The notes: generated by a model from the sequence alone, not told the origin. A stretch of 35,402 nt of DNA from Acidimicrobiia bacterium (GCA_009841105.1 VXMM01000027.1:1-35402), one strand, 5' to 3'; numbered from the stretch's first letter, positions 1 to 6,790 are shown. Numbers and translations: made by a program.

Positions 1-54
1 CGTGAAGGCGGACGCACCGTCGGAGCAGGCACCGTCACCAAAATCATCGAATAA
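1..54 (+). CDS. tuf: Elongation factor Tu, C-terminal end only (partial)
   Basis: The first 17 codons read REGGRTVGAGTVTKIIE and then TAA, which is the signature C-terminus of EF-Tu (domain III end). The rest of the gene lies before the window. EF-Tu delivers aminoacyl-tRNA to the ribosome as a GTPase. It sits 42 bp upstream of rpmG, so it probably heads or belongs to the rpmG cluster. The identification is by the conserved C-terminal peptide alone, but that peptide is very distinctive. Confidence 0.9.
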   Translation, partial: REGGRTVGAGTVTKIIE

Positions 55-96
55 CACCAAACGAAAAACCAGCAGGAAGACAGCGGGAGGGCCGCC

Positions 97-279
97 ATGG
101 CCAAGAAAAAGGGAAGCCGCATCAAGATCACCCTCGAGTGCACCGAGGCGAGGGCCGAAGGTAGGCCCCCGTCGCGCTACATCACCACCAAGAACCGGAC
201 CAATACCACCGGACGCCTCGAGCTCAGGAAGTACAACCCCTTTCTCCGACGCCACACCCTGCATCGCGAGACCCGCTAG
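97..279 (+). CDS. rpmG: 50S ribosomal protein L33, cysteine-poor form
   Basis: A 60-residue basic protein with the L33 pattern: [10 protein letters not shown] near the N-terminus, YITTKNR in the middle, [18 protein letters not shown] at the end. L33 is a small protein of the large ribosomal subunit near the E site. The zinc-binding form has two CxxC pairs. Here only the first cysteine (in LECTEA) remains; the positions normally Cys in KYCPxCRKH are Asn and Leu. This is therefore the zinc-independent (C-minus) type. An SD-like GGAGGG precedes the ATG. It follows tuf closely and precedes the dehydratase by 12 bp, so these genes are probably co-transcribed. Confidence 0.93.
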   Translation: MAKKKGSRIKITLECTEARAEGRPPSRYITTKNRTNTTGRLELRKYNPFLRRHTLHRETR

Positions 280-291
280 GAGCGCATCGGG

Positions 292-1179
292 ATGGTGACG
301 ACGGGCCTGGGGCACCTGGCCGGTCGCACTTACGGCCCCGCGCGGTTCCGGGTCAGCCGGGCCCAAGTGGCTGCATACGTGGCGGCGTCCGGCGACGATC
401 CGGAGCGCTGGCAAACCCACGCTCCTCCCTCGTTCGCAGGCGCGCTTCTGTTCAAGGTGGCCACCCCCTTCCTGCGCGATCCCGAGGTGGCCTCGCATGC
501 CCGGCTGCTCATCCACGGTGACCAGACCTTCACCTGGCGCCAGCCCTGGCGCATCGGTGACGACCTGACGATCTCGGCCCGGATCGATCGTCTCCGGGAG
601 CGGGCCGGAACAGCGTTCGTCACCTTCGGCGCCGAGGTCGCCGACTCCGCGGACCAGACGGTGATGTCCTCCCGCTCGTTGTTCCTCATGTCCGCGCAGA
701 CCCCACCGGGAGGGACAGCCACGGAGCGTTCAGAGCCGGTGGCGGAGGCGCGCCGAGCCAATTCCGTTCCCCGGGCGGAGCCTCTTCCCGCGGTCGGCGA
801 GGCTCTTACGCCGCTGGCCAAGTCGGCCTCCCGGGCCGATCTGGTGCGGTACGCCGCCGCCAGCGAGGACTTCAATCCGGTCCACTGGGACCATCTCCGG
901 GCGGTCGAGTCCGGAGTGGGAGGCGTCATCTGCCACGGCCTGCTGATGGCTGCGTGGGCCACCCAGCCGGCCGCCGCCTTGTCCTCCCGTCCCCATCCCC
1001 TGGCCAGGGCCCGCTTCCGGTTCCTGCGGCCCTTGTATCCCGACCAGGCTGCCCTGGTCACCACCACGGTCAAGGATCGGGATGAGCGACGGACCGTTCT
1101 CAGTTCCAGAGTGTCGTCAGAGGCGGGGGATCACGTCTCGGCTAGCATCGAAATACCTACGGGCGACGGAGGCGGGTAA
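292..1179 (+). CDS. Fused double-hotdog MaoC-type (R)-specific dehydratase/hydratase, Had-like
   Basis: A 295-residue protein with two hotdog folds. Residues about 10-135 resemble the N-terminal FAS1-dehydratase/MaoC-N half (GxxYGPxRFRVSRAQVAAYVAASGDD). Residues about 170-290 form a MaoC half carrying the hydratase-2 motif, with D193-x-N195-P-x-H198 followed by the GxxCHGLLM segment. The two halves are joined by a charged linker of about 35 residues. In mycobacteria the same site between rpmG and tRNA-Trp/secE holds separate hadA-hadB-hadC subunits of the 3-hydroxyacyl-ACP dehydratase. The natural inference is that this single chain does the HadA+HadB job in a fatty-acid elongation cycle; the substrate is not shown. 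An AGGAG lies 8-9 bp before the ATG. Its 3' end touches the sigma gene start. Confidence 0.82.
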   Translation: MVTTGLGHLAGRTYGPARFRVSRAQVAAYVAASGDDPERWQTHAPPSFAGALLFKVATPFLRDPEVASHARLLIHGDQTFTWRQPWRIGDDLTISARIDRLRERAGTAFVTFGAEVADSADQTVMSSRSLFLMSAQTPPGGTATERSEPVAEARRANSVPRAEPLPAVGEALTPLAKSASRADLVRYAAASEDFNPVHWDHLRAVESGVGGVICHGLLMAAWATQPAAALSSRPHPLARARFRFLRPLYPDQAALVTTTVKDRDERRTVLSSRVSSEAGDHVSASIEIPTGDGGG

Positions 1180-1183
1180 CAGG

Positions 1184-1747
1184 GTGCGGGACCACCGGTT
1201 GGACCCCGATGTAAACGAGCTGGTGAACCGGTCGCGAGAGGGCGATCAGGCCGCCTTCGGAGAGCTGGCCCGGCTCCATCAACACGAGGTCTACACCCTG
1301 GCGGTCCGGTTGACGGGTGATCGAACACTGGCCGCTGACGTCACGCAGGAGGCGCTGATCCGGGCGTGGCGGGCCATCGGGCGTTTCCGGGGCGATTCGA
1401 GCTTCTCCACCTGGCTGTACCGGATCACGGCCAACGTCGCCTGGACGCTCAAGGGGCGGGCAGCTCGCCAGCGCACCTACCAGCTCGACGCGATGATCTT
1501 CCAACCGCAGGCGGACGACCGCACCAATCCCGAGGTGGCGGGGGAGCGGACGGAGTTACGCGCCCGGTTGGGGGCGGCGCTCGCGGAACTGGCGCGATCC
1601 CAGCGCACGGTGGTGATCTTGAAGGATGTCTACGGCTGGTCCCACAAGGAGATATCCGAAGCGCTGTCGATTTCCGTGACCGCCTCCAAGGTGCGGTTGC
1701 ACCGCGCCCATCTCCGGCTGCGGGAGCTGTTGAAGGAGGCGAGTTGA
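1184..1747 (+). CDS. ECF-type RNA polymerase sigma factor (sigma-70 family)
   Basis: 187 residues from a GTG start. Region sigma-2 spans about 20-90 (DQAAFGELARLHQHEVYTLA, then ADVTQEALIRAWRAIGRFRG and FSTWLYRITANVA). Region sigma-4 spans about 127-185 and contains a helix-turn-helix (DVYGWSHKEISEALSISVTASKVRLHRA). There is no sigma-1.1 or sigma-3, so this is ECF type. The frame is open from an ATG at 1082, but that start would lie about 100 bp inside the dehydratase gene. The GTG at 1184 has GGAGG about 11 bp upstream and follows the dehydratase stop by 4 bp, so it is preferred. The next gene overlaps its stop codon (TTGA) and looks like its anti-sigma factor. The regulon and the inducing signal cannot be read from the sequence. 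Confidence 0.88.
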   Translation: MRDHRLDPDVNELVNRSREGDQAAFGELARLHQHEVYTLAVRLTGDRTLAADVTQEALIRAWRAIGRFRGDSSFSTWLYRITANVAWTLKGRAARQRTYQLDAMIFQPQADDRTNPEVAGERTELRARLGAALAELARSQRTVVILKDVYGWSHKEISEALSISVTASKVRLHRAHLRLRELLKEAS

Positions 1748-2151
1748 GCCGCCTGGCAGCCCGAGCCGGCCTCGATCGAGTTCCGAGGATCGCCACCTGC
1801 GGCCTCACCCGCCTAGTCCTCCACGGTGCCGAGTCGGGCGGGATCGACCTGCCTCCGGTGCTTGAGAGACATCGCCGCGGCTGCCTGTCCTGCCAGGCCG
1901 CCACCGCCCGCCAGCGGAGGATGCTGGCCGAGTTGGGCGCGATGCGGAACCAAGTCGAGCCGGTGCCCTACGACATGACGGCCGGCCTGGAATATCCGGT
2001 CGAAGTGGACGCCGACCACCCCGCGGAGCAGCGCCGGTCCATCAATCGGAAGACCACTACCGCGGTGGCATCGGCGGTATCGGTCGCCGCCATAGGGGCG
2101 GTGGTGCTGGCCCGCCGGATGAGATCGCCCCGCATCCGGAGGCCGACCTAG
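1744..2151 (+). CDS. Putative ZAS-type anti-sigma factor, single-pass membrane protein
   Basis: 135 residues from a TTG start that overlaps the sigma factor stop (TTGA), with AAGGAGG 4-5 bp upstream. The N-terminal half contains H43-RRG-C47-LS-C50, the HxxxCxxC signature of zinc-associated anti-sigma domains. Residues about 104-123 are a hydrophobic segment (TTTAVASAVSVAAIGAVVLA) flanked by basic residues, so the C-terminus is probably a short extracytoplasmic or basic tail of about 12 residues. Translational overlap with an ECF sigma gene is the classical arrangement for a cognate sigma/anti-sigma pair. No periplasmic sensor domain is present. The TAG stop lies exactly at the left end of a small inverted-repeat element. 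The family call rests on motif and context rather than full-length similarity. Confidence 0.72.
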   Translation: MSRLAARAGLDRVPRIATCGLTRLVLHGAESGGIDLPPVLERHRRGCLSCQAATARQRRMLAELGAMRNQVEPVPYDMTAGLEYPVEVDADHPAEQRRSINRKTTTAVASAVSVAAIGAVVLARRMRSPRIRRPT

Positions 2152-2316
2152 TGGTCTGTCTGCGAAACAGCCGGGTGCTCTGGCGGCCATCGGCGTCCCG
2201 TCGCTGCGTTCCGCTTCCTCAACGTACCGCTGCGGGCACGCCTTCGTCAGCGGGCCTTGCGAGGAACACCGCTGCCGACGCCATACCACACCGCCATTAC
2301 ACAGACAGACCACTAG
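2148..2316. mobile_element. MITE-like element with perfect 15-bp terminal inverted repeats
   Basis: CTAGTGGTCTGTCTG at 2148-2162 is the exact reverse complement of CAGACAGACCACTAG at 2302-2316. If the flanking TA is a target duplication, the element proper is about 163 bp (2151-2313). Inside it, further partial inverted complementarity (GGCGTC near 2190 against GACGCC near 2277) suggests one long imperfect hairpin. It has no transposase gene. A TA duplication with inverted ends fits a non-autonomous IS630/Tc1-mariner-type element (inference). It lies between the anti-sigma gene and the tRNA-Trp promoter. The TAG stop of the anti-sigma gene straddles the junction, but the reconstructed empty site (ACC TA G) also gives TAG, so insertion need not have changed that protein. 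Confidence 0.6.
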
Positions 2317-2360
2317 AGGGCTGGACGAAGCCGCCGACGACCGCACCGCGTCGTGAGGTG

Positions 2361-2390
2361 TTTACACTAGGGCAGACCTGTTCGTATACT
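2361..2390 (+). promoter_or_regulatory. Sigma-A-type promoter of tRNA-Trp (-secE-nusG)
   Basis: TTTACA at 2361-2366, an 18-bp spacer, and TATACT at 2385-2390. The predicted start near 2397 lies about 8 bp before the tRNA. This is the best housekeeping promoter match in the window, and no other promoter is evident between it and secE. Confidence 0.7.
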
Positions 2391-2404
2391 CCCTGCGGCA
2401 GCCG

Positions 2405-2480
2405 AGGGGCGTAGCTCGAAGTTGGTTAGAGCGCCGGTCTCCAAAACCGGAGGTTGGGGGTTCGAGTCCCTCCGCCCCTG
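2405..2480 (+). tRNA. trpT: tRNA-Trp (anticodon CCA)
   Basis: A 76-nt cloverleaf. The acceptor stem AGGGGCG/CGCCCCT is perfect, with discriminator G at 2480. The D-arm begins GCTCGAAGTTGGTTAGAGC. The anticodon stem-loop is CCGGT-CTCCAAA-ACCGG with anticodon CCA. The T-arm has the loop TTCGAGT. The 3' CCA is not encoded. tRNA-Trp just upstream of secE is a conserved arrangement in actinobacteria. Confidence 0.95.
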
Positions 2481-2537
2481 CTCTACTCGTTCACTGCGAT
2501 CGTCGTCGCAGCACACACAAGAAAAAGGCAGCAGAAA

Positions 2538-2852
2538 ATGAACCGCGAGATGCGTCGCATGGCCGAGCGGGAAGAGCGGCGCAACAAGCAGCAGCAGGGC
2601 GACCGCCGCCGTTCGCCGATCCCGGGTGCGGGAGGCGATGGGTCGGTGACCGGCCGCTGGGGCCGGCTGGTCCAATTCCTCCGCGAGGTGCGGGTGGAGT
2701 TGAGCCGGGTCAACTGGCCCAACCGCCGGCAGATGATCGCGTTCACAACCGTGACCGTCATCACGACCGGCGTGCTTACCGGTTACGTATTCCTGGTGGA
2801 CCTGGCCCTTAGCCGGTCGGTGCTGGCCGGGATCAGAGCTTTGACAGGTTGA
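2538..2852 (+). CDS. secE: Preprotein translocase subunit SecE
   Basis: 104 residues. A basic N-terminal tail of about 40 residues leads to the SecE core (FLREVRVELSRVNWPNRRQM), then one transmembrane helix (about residues 70-92, AFTTVTVITTGVLTGYVFLV). SecE clamps SecY in the inner membrane and is essential for the Sec channel. The open frame runs back into tRNA-Trp, so the start must be downstream; the ATG at 2538 is the first plausible one, although its SD (AAAAAGG region) is weak. Its TGA stop overlaps or abuts the nusG start. The position between tRNA-Trp and nusG is canonical. Confidence 0.93.
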   Translation: MNREMRRMAEREERRNKQQQGDRRRSPIPGAGGDGSVTGRWGRLVQFLREVRVELSRVNWPNRRQMIAFTTVTVITTGVLTGYVFLVDLALSRSVLAGIRALTG

Positions 2853-2854
2853 AA

Positions 2855-3709
2855 ATGGCGGAACGGACAGCAGTGAAGCAGGACGGAGTTCCCGCAGAGC
2901 AGGAAGATCGCGAGGAGTCCTCGCTCGGATCCCTGGGAGCGGCGTTTCTGAGCGCCGGGTTCATGGCTGATGGGTCCCGTGAGGAGACCGAGCCGGAACC
3001 CGCCGCGGAAGTACCCGGGCCGGACGTCGAGGACGCATCGACCACCGCCGAGCCCGAGCGCGAGGAGGCGGTTGCGAAAACGCCGGCGACCGGAGCGAAG
3101 ACCGCCGCCCCTCAGGATCTGGTTCCCGAGTTCGTGGAAGAGGATCCGATCAGCCCCTTCGACAAGCGCGGGTCCTGGTACGTGATTCATGCCTACTCGG
3201 GTCACGAGAAGAAGGTCCGGGCCAATCTCGACACCCTGAAGACCTCCCAGCACCTGGAAGGGAGCATCTTCGAGGTAGTCATCCCCACCGAAAAGGTGGT
3301 CGAGATCAAGGGAGGCCGCAAGGTCGAGGTGGAGCGGCGCATGTTCCCCGGCTACCTGCTGATCCGGATGTACGACGACGCCCATACCTTCAACGTGGTG
3401 CGGAACACACCCGGAGTTACCTCGTTCGTAGGAAGCGGCATGGGAGGCGGATTCCAGCCCACCCCGCTGTCGCGCCGCGAAGTGGAGCGTTTCCTGGGCC
3501 TCAAGCGAGAGGCGGCCAAGAAAGCGCCGAGGTTCCGTCCGGCGTGGGATATCGGAGAAACGGTGCGGGTGTCCAAGGGGCCCTTCGCCGACTTCAACGG
3601 GGTCGTGGAGAACATCAATGTCGACCAGCAGAAGGTCACCGTGCTGGTCGAGATATTCGGCCGGGACACGCCGATGGAATTGGACTTCGAGGACATTCAG
3701 AAGCAGTAG
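2855..3709 (+). CDS. nusG: Transcription termination/antitermination factor NusG
   Basis: 284 residues from ATG 2855, which has ACAGG 6 bp upstream; a TTG at 2849 overlapping the secE stop is an alternative. The first 100 or so residues are acidic, Ala/Pro/Glu-rich and probably disordered. The NGN domain follows (WYVIHAYSGHEKKVRANL, then RRMFPGYLLIRM and VRNTPGVTSFVG). A C-terminal KOW domain has GETVRVSKGPFADFNGVVE and ends with LDFEDIQKQ. NusG binds the beta-prime clamp helices, modulates pausing and couples transcription with Rho or ribosomes. An N-terminal extension occurs in other actinobacterial NusG proteins; this one is long. Confidence 0.95.
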   Translation: MAERTAVKQDGVPAEQEDREESSLGSLGAAFLSAGFMADGSREETEPEPAAEVPGPDVEDASTTAEPEREEAVAKTPATGAKTAAPQDLVPEFVEEDPISPFDKRGSWYVIHAYSGHEKKVRANLDTLKTSQHLEGSIFEVVIPTEKVVEIKGGRKVEVERRMFPGYLLIRMYDDAHTFNVVRNTPGVTSFVGSGMGGGFQPTPLSRREVERFLGLKREAAKKAPRFRPAWDIGETVRVSKGPFADFNGVVENINVDQQKVTVLVEIFGRDTPMELDFEDIQKQ

Positions 3710-3719
3710 CGAACCGCGA

Positions 3720-3741
3720 CTATCCGGTCCGAGCCGGATAG
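3720..3741 (+). promoter_or_regulatory. Intra-operon RNA hairpin between nusG and rplK
   Basis: CTATCCGG (3720-3727), a 6-nt loop, and CCGGATAG (3734-3741) form a perfect 8-bp stem. No U-tract follows, so it is not a convincing intrinsic terminator. It could be an mRNA processing or ribosomal-protein control element. Confidence 0.4.
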
Positions 3742-3774
3742 CCAAGACGAGACGATGCGAAGGACAGATCGACT

Positions 3775-4203
3775 ATGGGCAGAAAAAGGGTTGCAGCCAT
3801 CCTGAAGGTTCAGATCCCGGCAGGCGAGGCGAGCCCGGCGCCGCCGGTGGGGCCCGCCCTGGGTCAGTACGGCATCAACATCATGGAGTTCGTCAAGTCG
3901 TACAACGATGCCACCCGGGCCCAGGTGGGCACGATCGTTCCGGCCGAGATCACCATCTACACCGATAGGTCGTTCAGCTTCGTTACCAAGTCACCCCCCA
4001 CGGCGGTGTTGCTCCGGCAGGCTGCTCGGGTGGAGAAGGGGTCGCCTGAGCCGCACCGGGAGAAGGTCGCCACCCTGTCCAGGGATCAGATCAGGCGGAT
4101 CGCCGAGACCAAGCTCCCCGACCTGAACACCAACGACGTCGAAGCGGCCATGAAGATCGTGGCCGGCACTGCCCGGTCGATGGGGATCATCGTCTCCGAC
4201 TGA
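3775..4203 (+). CDS. rplK: 50S ribosomal protein L11
   Basis: 142 residues, the normal L11 length. The N-terminal domain has [39 protein letters not shown], including the conserved proline-rich factor-binding stretch. The C-terminal RNA-binding domain has [13 protein letters not shown] and ends with [22 protein letters not shown]11 binds the 23S rRNA GTPase centre with L10/L12 and is the target region of thiopeptides. AAGGA lies about 12 bp before the ATG. It is separated from nusG by 65 bp holding a hairpin, and from rplA by 123 bp. Confidence 0.97.
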   Translation: MGRKRVAAILKVQIPAGEASPAPPVGPALGQYGINIMEFVKSYNDATRAQVGTIVPAEITIYTDRSFSFVTKSPPTAVLLRQAARVEKGSPEPHREKVATLSRDQIRRIAETKLPDLNTNDVEAAMKIVAGTARSMGIIVSD

Positions 4204-4207
4204 CCAG

Positions 4208-4301
4208 GCCCCTCGTTCGAAGGGGCGGCCAGAGCACGCCGACCGCCCCACAGAATGACCACGAAATAACACCGATGGGAGAGCCACCGCGATGGTGGCT
4301 C
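4208..4301 (+). promoter_or_regulatory. Two RNA hairpins in the rplK-rplA spacer, candidate autoregulatory site
   Basis: GCCCCT/AGGGGC (4208-4213 with 4221-4226) and a stronger GAGCCACC-GCGAT-GGTGGCTC (4281-4288 with 4294-4301) are both perfect stems. The second ends 26 bp before the rplA ATG. L1 commonly represses its own mRNA by binding a site in the rplK-rplA transcript, but I cannot match the L1 consensus with certainty, so this is only a candidate. Confidence 0.4.
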
Positions 4302-4326
4302 GCTATGACCACAAGGAGGAAACGCT

Positions 4327-5043
4327 ATGGCTCGCAGGGGCAAGCGCTACGACCGGCTCTCCGCAGCCTACGACAAGTACCACCACTACGAACCACTCGA
4401 GGCGGTTCGTATGGTGAAGGCTTCCGCCGCCGCCCGCTTCGATGAGACCATCGAAGCGGTGATGAAACTGGGGATCGATCCGCGGAGGGCCGACCAGCTG
4501 GTGCGGGGGACCGTGGTGCTCCCGCACGGAACGGGCAAGGCGGTTCGCGTCGGCGTGTTCGCGGTCGGCGACTTGGCAACCGAAGCCGAGGAGGCAGGAG
4601 CCGAGGTAGTCGGTGGTGACGAGTTGATCGCGTCCATCGCCTCGGGCGGGGACATCACCTTCGACGTGGCGATCGCCTCGCCGGACATGATGCCGAAGGT
4701 GGGTCGCCTCGGAAGGATCTTGGGACCTCGGGGCTTGATGCCCAACCCGAAGGCCGGGACCATAACCCGAGACCTGGCAAGGACGGTCAGAGAGTTCAAG
4801 GCCGGCAAGATCGAGTACCGCAACGACCGCTATGGAAACGTGGCGGCTCCCATCGGCAAGGCCTCTTTTGACGAAGCGCTCCTTCACGAGAACCTGATCT
4901 CGCTGGTCTCCGAGGTGTTACGGGTAAAGCCGGCTGCTTCCAAGGGCACCTATCTGAAGGGCTTGTCGATCTCTTCGACCATGGGTCCCGGAATCAGAGT
5001 GGACGTGACGAAAGTGGACCGCCTGTCCGCTGTGGGCTCGTAG
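4327..5043 (+). CDS. rplA: 50S ribosomal protein L1
   Basis: 238 residues, full length. Characteristic segments are [28 protein letters not shown] at the N-terminus, then [51 protein letters not shown] and the C-terminal [22 protein letters not shown]1 forms the mobile L1 stalk at the E site and is usually the translational repressor of the L11 operon. AAGGAGGAAA precedes the ATG at good spacing. A 741-bp gap then separates it from rplJ, which has its own promoter. Confidence 0.97.
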   Translation: MARRGKRYDRLSAAYDKYHHYEPLEAVRMVKASAAARFDETIEAVMKLGIDPRRADQLVRGTVVLPHGTGKAVRVGVFAVGDLATEAEEAGAEVVGGDELIASIASGGDITFDVAIASPDMMPKVGRLGRILGPRGLMPNPKAGTITRDLARTVREFKAGKIEYRNDRYGNVAAPIGKASFDEALLHENLISLVSEVLRVKPAASKGTYLKGLSISSTMGPGIRVDVTKVDRLSAVGS

Positions 5044-5111
5044 CAGGACGAACCGGGCCGCCCCCACGATTCGGGACCCGCTGACCCGCCGTCGACCGGA
5101 ACCCCAGGATC

Positions 5112-5204
5112 AGGGCGTCATATATGACGTTCTGCGCATCGAGAGTGCTTGGCTGGTTGAACCTGAGGTGTAGGGCGTCACATTTGACGTTCTGTGCATA
5201 GAGA
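5112..5204. repeat. Pair of 33-bp direct repeats with palindromic cores, 60-bp period
   Basis: Copies at 5112-5144 and 5172-5204 match at 29 of 33 positions and start exactly 60 bp apart. Each begins AGGGCGTCA and ends with GAGA. The core of copy 1 is the perfect palindrome CGTCATATATGACG (5116-5129). Copy 2 keeps the CGTCA...TGACG arms. They could be operator half-sites for a DNA-binding protein or an intergenic repeat family. Confidence 0.6.
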
Positions 5205-5538
5205 ATCTCCAGAAATGCCGAAATCGCGAAAATCCGGCGCCTCGCACAGGGCCCTCCTTTACCACCGCCGTTGGTTCGGAGCGTGGGCGGCCATGCCCGG
5301 GCTGCTGCCGGGTGTCGGCGGTTCGCTCCACGAAGCCTCGTATGTTCCCTGCGGACCGGCCGGTCCGATCGGTCTTGCGTCATCGGCCGGTGTAGGTGCT
5401 TGGCGACGGGCAACGTGTCGCGGGGGTGGGACGATTTCTACCCCCTTCCCCTAGAACGCCGGTGGTGCCTCTCCGAGCCGGTGATACTTCTCATGAGGAT
5501 CCCGGCCACCACGCCGGTAAGGCCTGTGTGGGGCTGCT

Positions 5539-5568
5539 TTGGTGCCGGGCCGGTGGGCCCGCTACAAT
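5539..5568 (+). promoter_or_regulatory. Putative promoter of rplJ-rplL
   Basis: TTGGTG at 5539-5544, an 18-bp spacer, and TACAAT at 5563-5568. The predicted start near 5575 falls just before the first hairpin of the L10 leader, which supports the call. Confidence 0.5.
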
Positions 5569-5577
5569 CCCCCAGGC

Positions 5578-5760
5578 TTCCCGGTCCCTGGCCGGGAATG
5601 TTGGCCGTAGACAGCCGGTACCCGTCGCGGGTGTAATGCAATCCGGAGGATTCGCCTGCCGAGGTCGGATCGAGGCGTTCGTCTCGACTCTTCCTTGCTG
5701 TCCCTGCGCCCGTTACGGCGCGTGCGGCCAATCGCCAGCACAGTCGCGGGCCGGCCCGCG
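5578..5760 (+). promoter_or_regulatory. Ribosomal protein L10 leader RNA
   Basis: The segment starts with a perfect 7-bp hairpin (TTCCCGG 5578-5584 with CCGGGAA 5592-5598). It is followed by GGCCGTAGACAGCCGGT, GTAATGCAATCCGGAGG and ATTCGCCTGCCGAGGT, which resemble the conserved core of bacterial L10 (rplJ) leaders as I remember them from actinobacteria. In this family the L10(L12)4 complex binds the leader and represses rplJ-rplL. The 3' boundary is approximate. Confidence 0.65.
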
Positions 5761-5784
5761 ACCCGCAATCCAGCGGAGGAACTC

Positions 5785-6306
5785 ATGCCACGACCCGACA
5801 AGGTCCAGGCTGTTGAAGACATCAAGGGTTACTTCTCGGCCTCGTCCTCTTCGTTCCTGACCGAGTACCGCAGCCTGCCGGTGGCGGCTCAGCAGGAACT
5901 TCGCCGGAACCTCAGGGAAGCCGGGGCCAGATACCGGGTTCTGAAGATGACCCTTACCAAGCGAGCCCTCCACGATCTCGGCTACGTTGACTTCGATGAT
6001 TGGCTCACGGGACCGACCGCCGTGGCCTTCGTCGAGGACGATCCCGTCCTGGCTGCCAAGGCACTGGTCGCCTTCAGCCGAGACAACGAAGGTCTGGTCA
6101 TCAAGGCCGGCATGCTCGACGGTCAGGCCATCGGGGCCGATCAGGTGGAGCGCCTGGCCACCCTCGGCAGCCGGGATGTGCTGTTGGCCAAGGTTGCCGG
6201 AGCTTTCAACGCGCCTCTGGCCAGAGGCGCCTCGCTGCTGGGCTCCTTTACGAGGAACGCAGCCTCGGTGTTCTCGCAGTTGCTCGAAAAGAAGGAAGAG
6301 GGATAG
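5785..6306 (+). CDS. rplJ: 50S ribosomal protein L10
   Basis: 173 residues from ATG 5785, which has GGAGGA 4-5 bp upstream; the open frame extends 90 bp further upstream but lies in the leader RNA. Features include the N-terminal [23 protein letters not shown], the [23 protein letters not shown] rRNA-binding segment, [19 protein letters not shown], and a C-terminal helix ([13 protein letters not shown]) that carries L7/L12 dimers. L10 anchors the stalk on 23S rRNA. It is followed by rplL after 64 bp. Repression through the upstream leader is expected. Confidence 0.96.
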   Translation: MPRPDKVQAVEDIKGYFSASSSSFLTEYRSLPVAAQQELRRNLREAGARYRVLKMTLTKRALHDLGYVDFDDWLTGPTAVAFVEDDPVLAAKALVAFSRDNEGLVIKAGMLDGQAIGADQVERLATLGSRDVLLAKVAGAFNAPLARGASLLGSFTRNAASVFSQLLEKKEEG

Positions 6307-6370
6307 GCCGAGCCCAGGCGCGCTACCGGCGCCGGCACCGGCCGAACGAACGGAATCTAGGAGGATGGCA

Positions 6371-6757
6371 ATGGCCACTATGACTACTGAAGAACTGTTG
6401 GGTGTGTTCGAGGAGATGACGGTCCTCGAACTCAAGGAGTTCCTCGATGCCTTCGAGGAGCACTTCGACGTGACCGCGGCTGCGCCGATGGCGATGGCGG
6501 TCGCGGCCGGGGACGGGGCCGGCGCCGAGGAGGCCGCCGAGGAGCAGACCGAGTTCGACGTGGTGCTCACCGGATCCGGTGACAAGAAGATCCAGGTCAT
6601 CAAGGAAGTCCGTGCCATGACCAGTCTCGGGCTCAAGGAGGCCAAGGCCGTCGTGGACGGTCTACCAAGCACCGTCCTCGAGGCAGTCTCCAAGGAGGAA
6701 GCCAACGCCGCCAAGGAGAAGATCGAGGCGGTCGGAGGCTCCGTAGAGATTCGGTAG
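6371..6757 (+). CDS. rplL: 50S ribosomal protein L7/L12
   Basis: 128 residues from ATG 6371. AGGAGG at 6359-6364 is 6 bp before it; the ATG at 6365 would have no spacing, so it is rejected. The N-terminal dimerisation domain is [26 protein letters not shown]. An Ala/Gly/Glu-rich hinge follows at about residues 38-60. The C-terminal factor-binding domain contains [37 protein letters not shown] and [14 protein letters not shown]. It forms the multicopy ribosomal stalk that recruits translational GTPases. A tandem heptamer array and a hairpin follow it before rpoB. Confidence 0.96.
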   Translation: MATMTTEELLGVFEEMTVLELKEFLDAFEEHFDVTAAAPMAMAVAAGDGAGAEEAAEEQTEFDVVLTGSGDKKIQVIKEVRAMTSLGLKEAKAVVDGLPSTVLEAVSKEEANAAKEKIEAVGGSVEIR

Positions 6758-6790
6758 TTGGTGGTTGGTAGTTGCTGGTATAGGTTGAAG

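Larger units (their letters stand above)
5044..5784 (+). other. Long rplA-rplJ intergenic region
   Basis: 741 bp with no convincing gene; the open frames across it lack family features and SD sites. It holds two palindromic 33-bp repeats (5112-5204), a GC-rich stretch of about 330 bp in which I see nothing specific, a promoter (5539-5568), and an L10-type leader RNA up to the rplJ SD. Confidence 0.6.

Noticed and set aside
1813-2346. 177-residue minus-strand frame through the inverted-repeat element
   Set aside because: It spans the anti-sigma gene in antisense and the element itself. It is likely an artefact of the repeat being open in one frame.
2841-2846. TTGACA as a -35 for nusG
   Set aside because: It lies inside the secE 3' end and no -10 is found at 16-18 bp; translational coupling explains nusG expression.
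5112-5204. CRISPR array of two repeats
   Set aside because: Only two copies with a 27-bp gap; the palindromic cores and lack of further units or cas genes argue against it.
5396-5860. 154-residue and neighbouring open frames in the rplA-rplJ gap
   Set aside because: No SD or family match; they run through the L10 leader and into rplJ in another frame.
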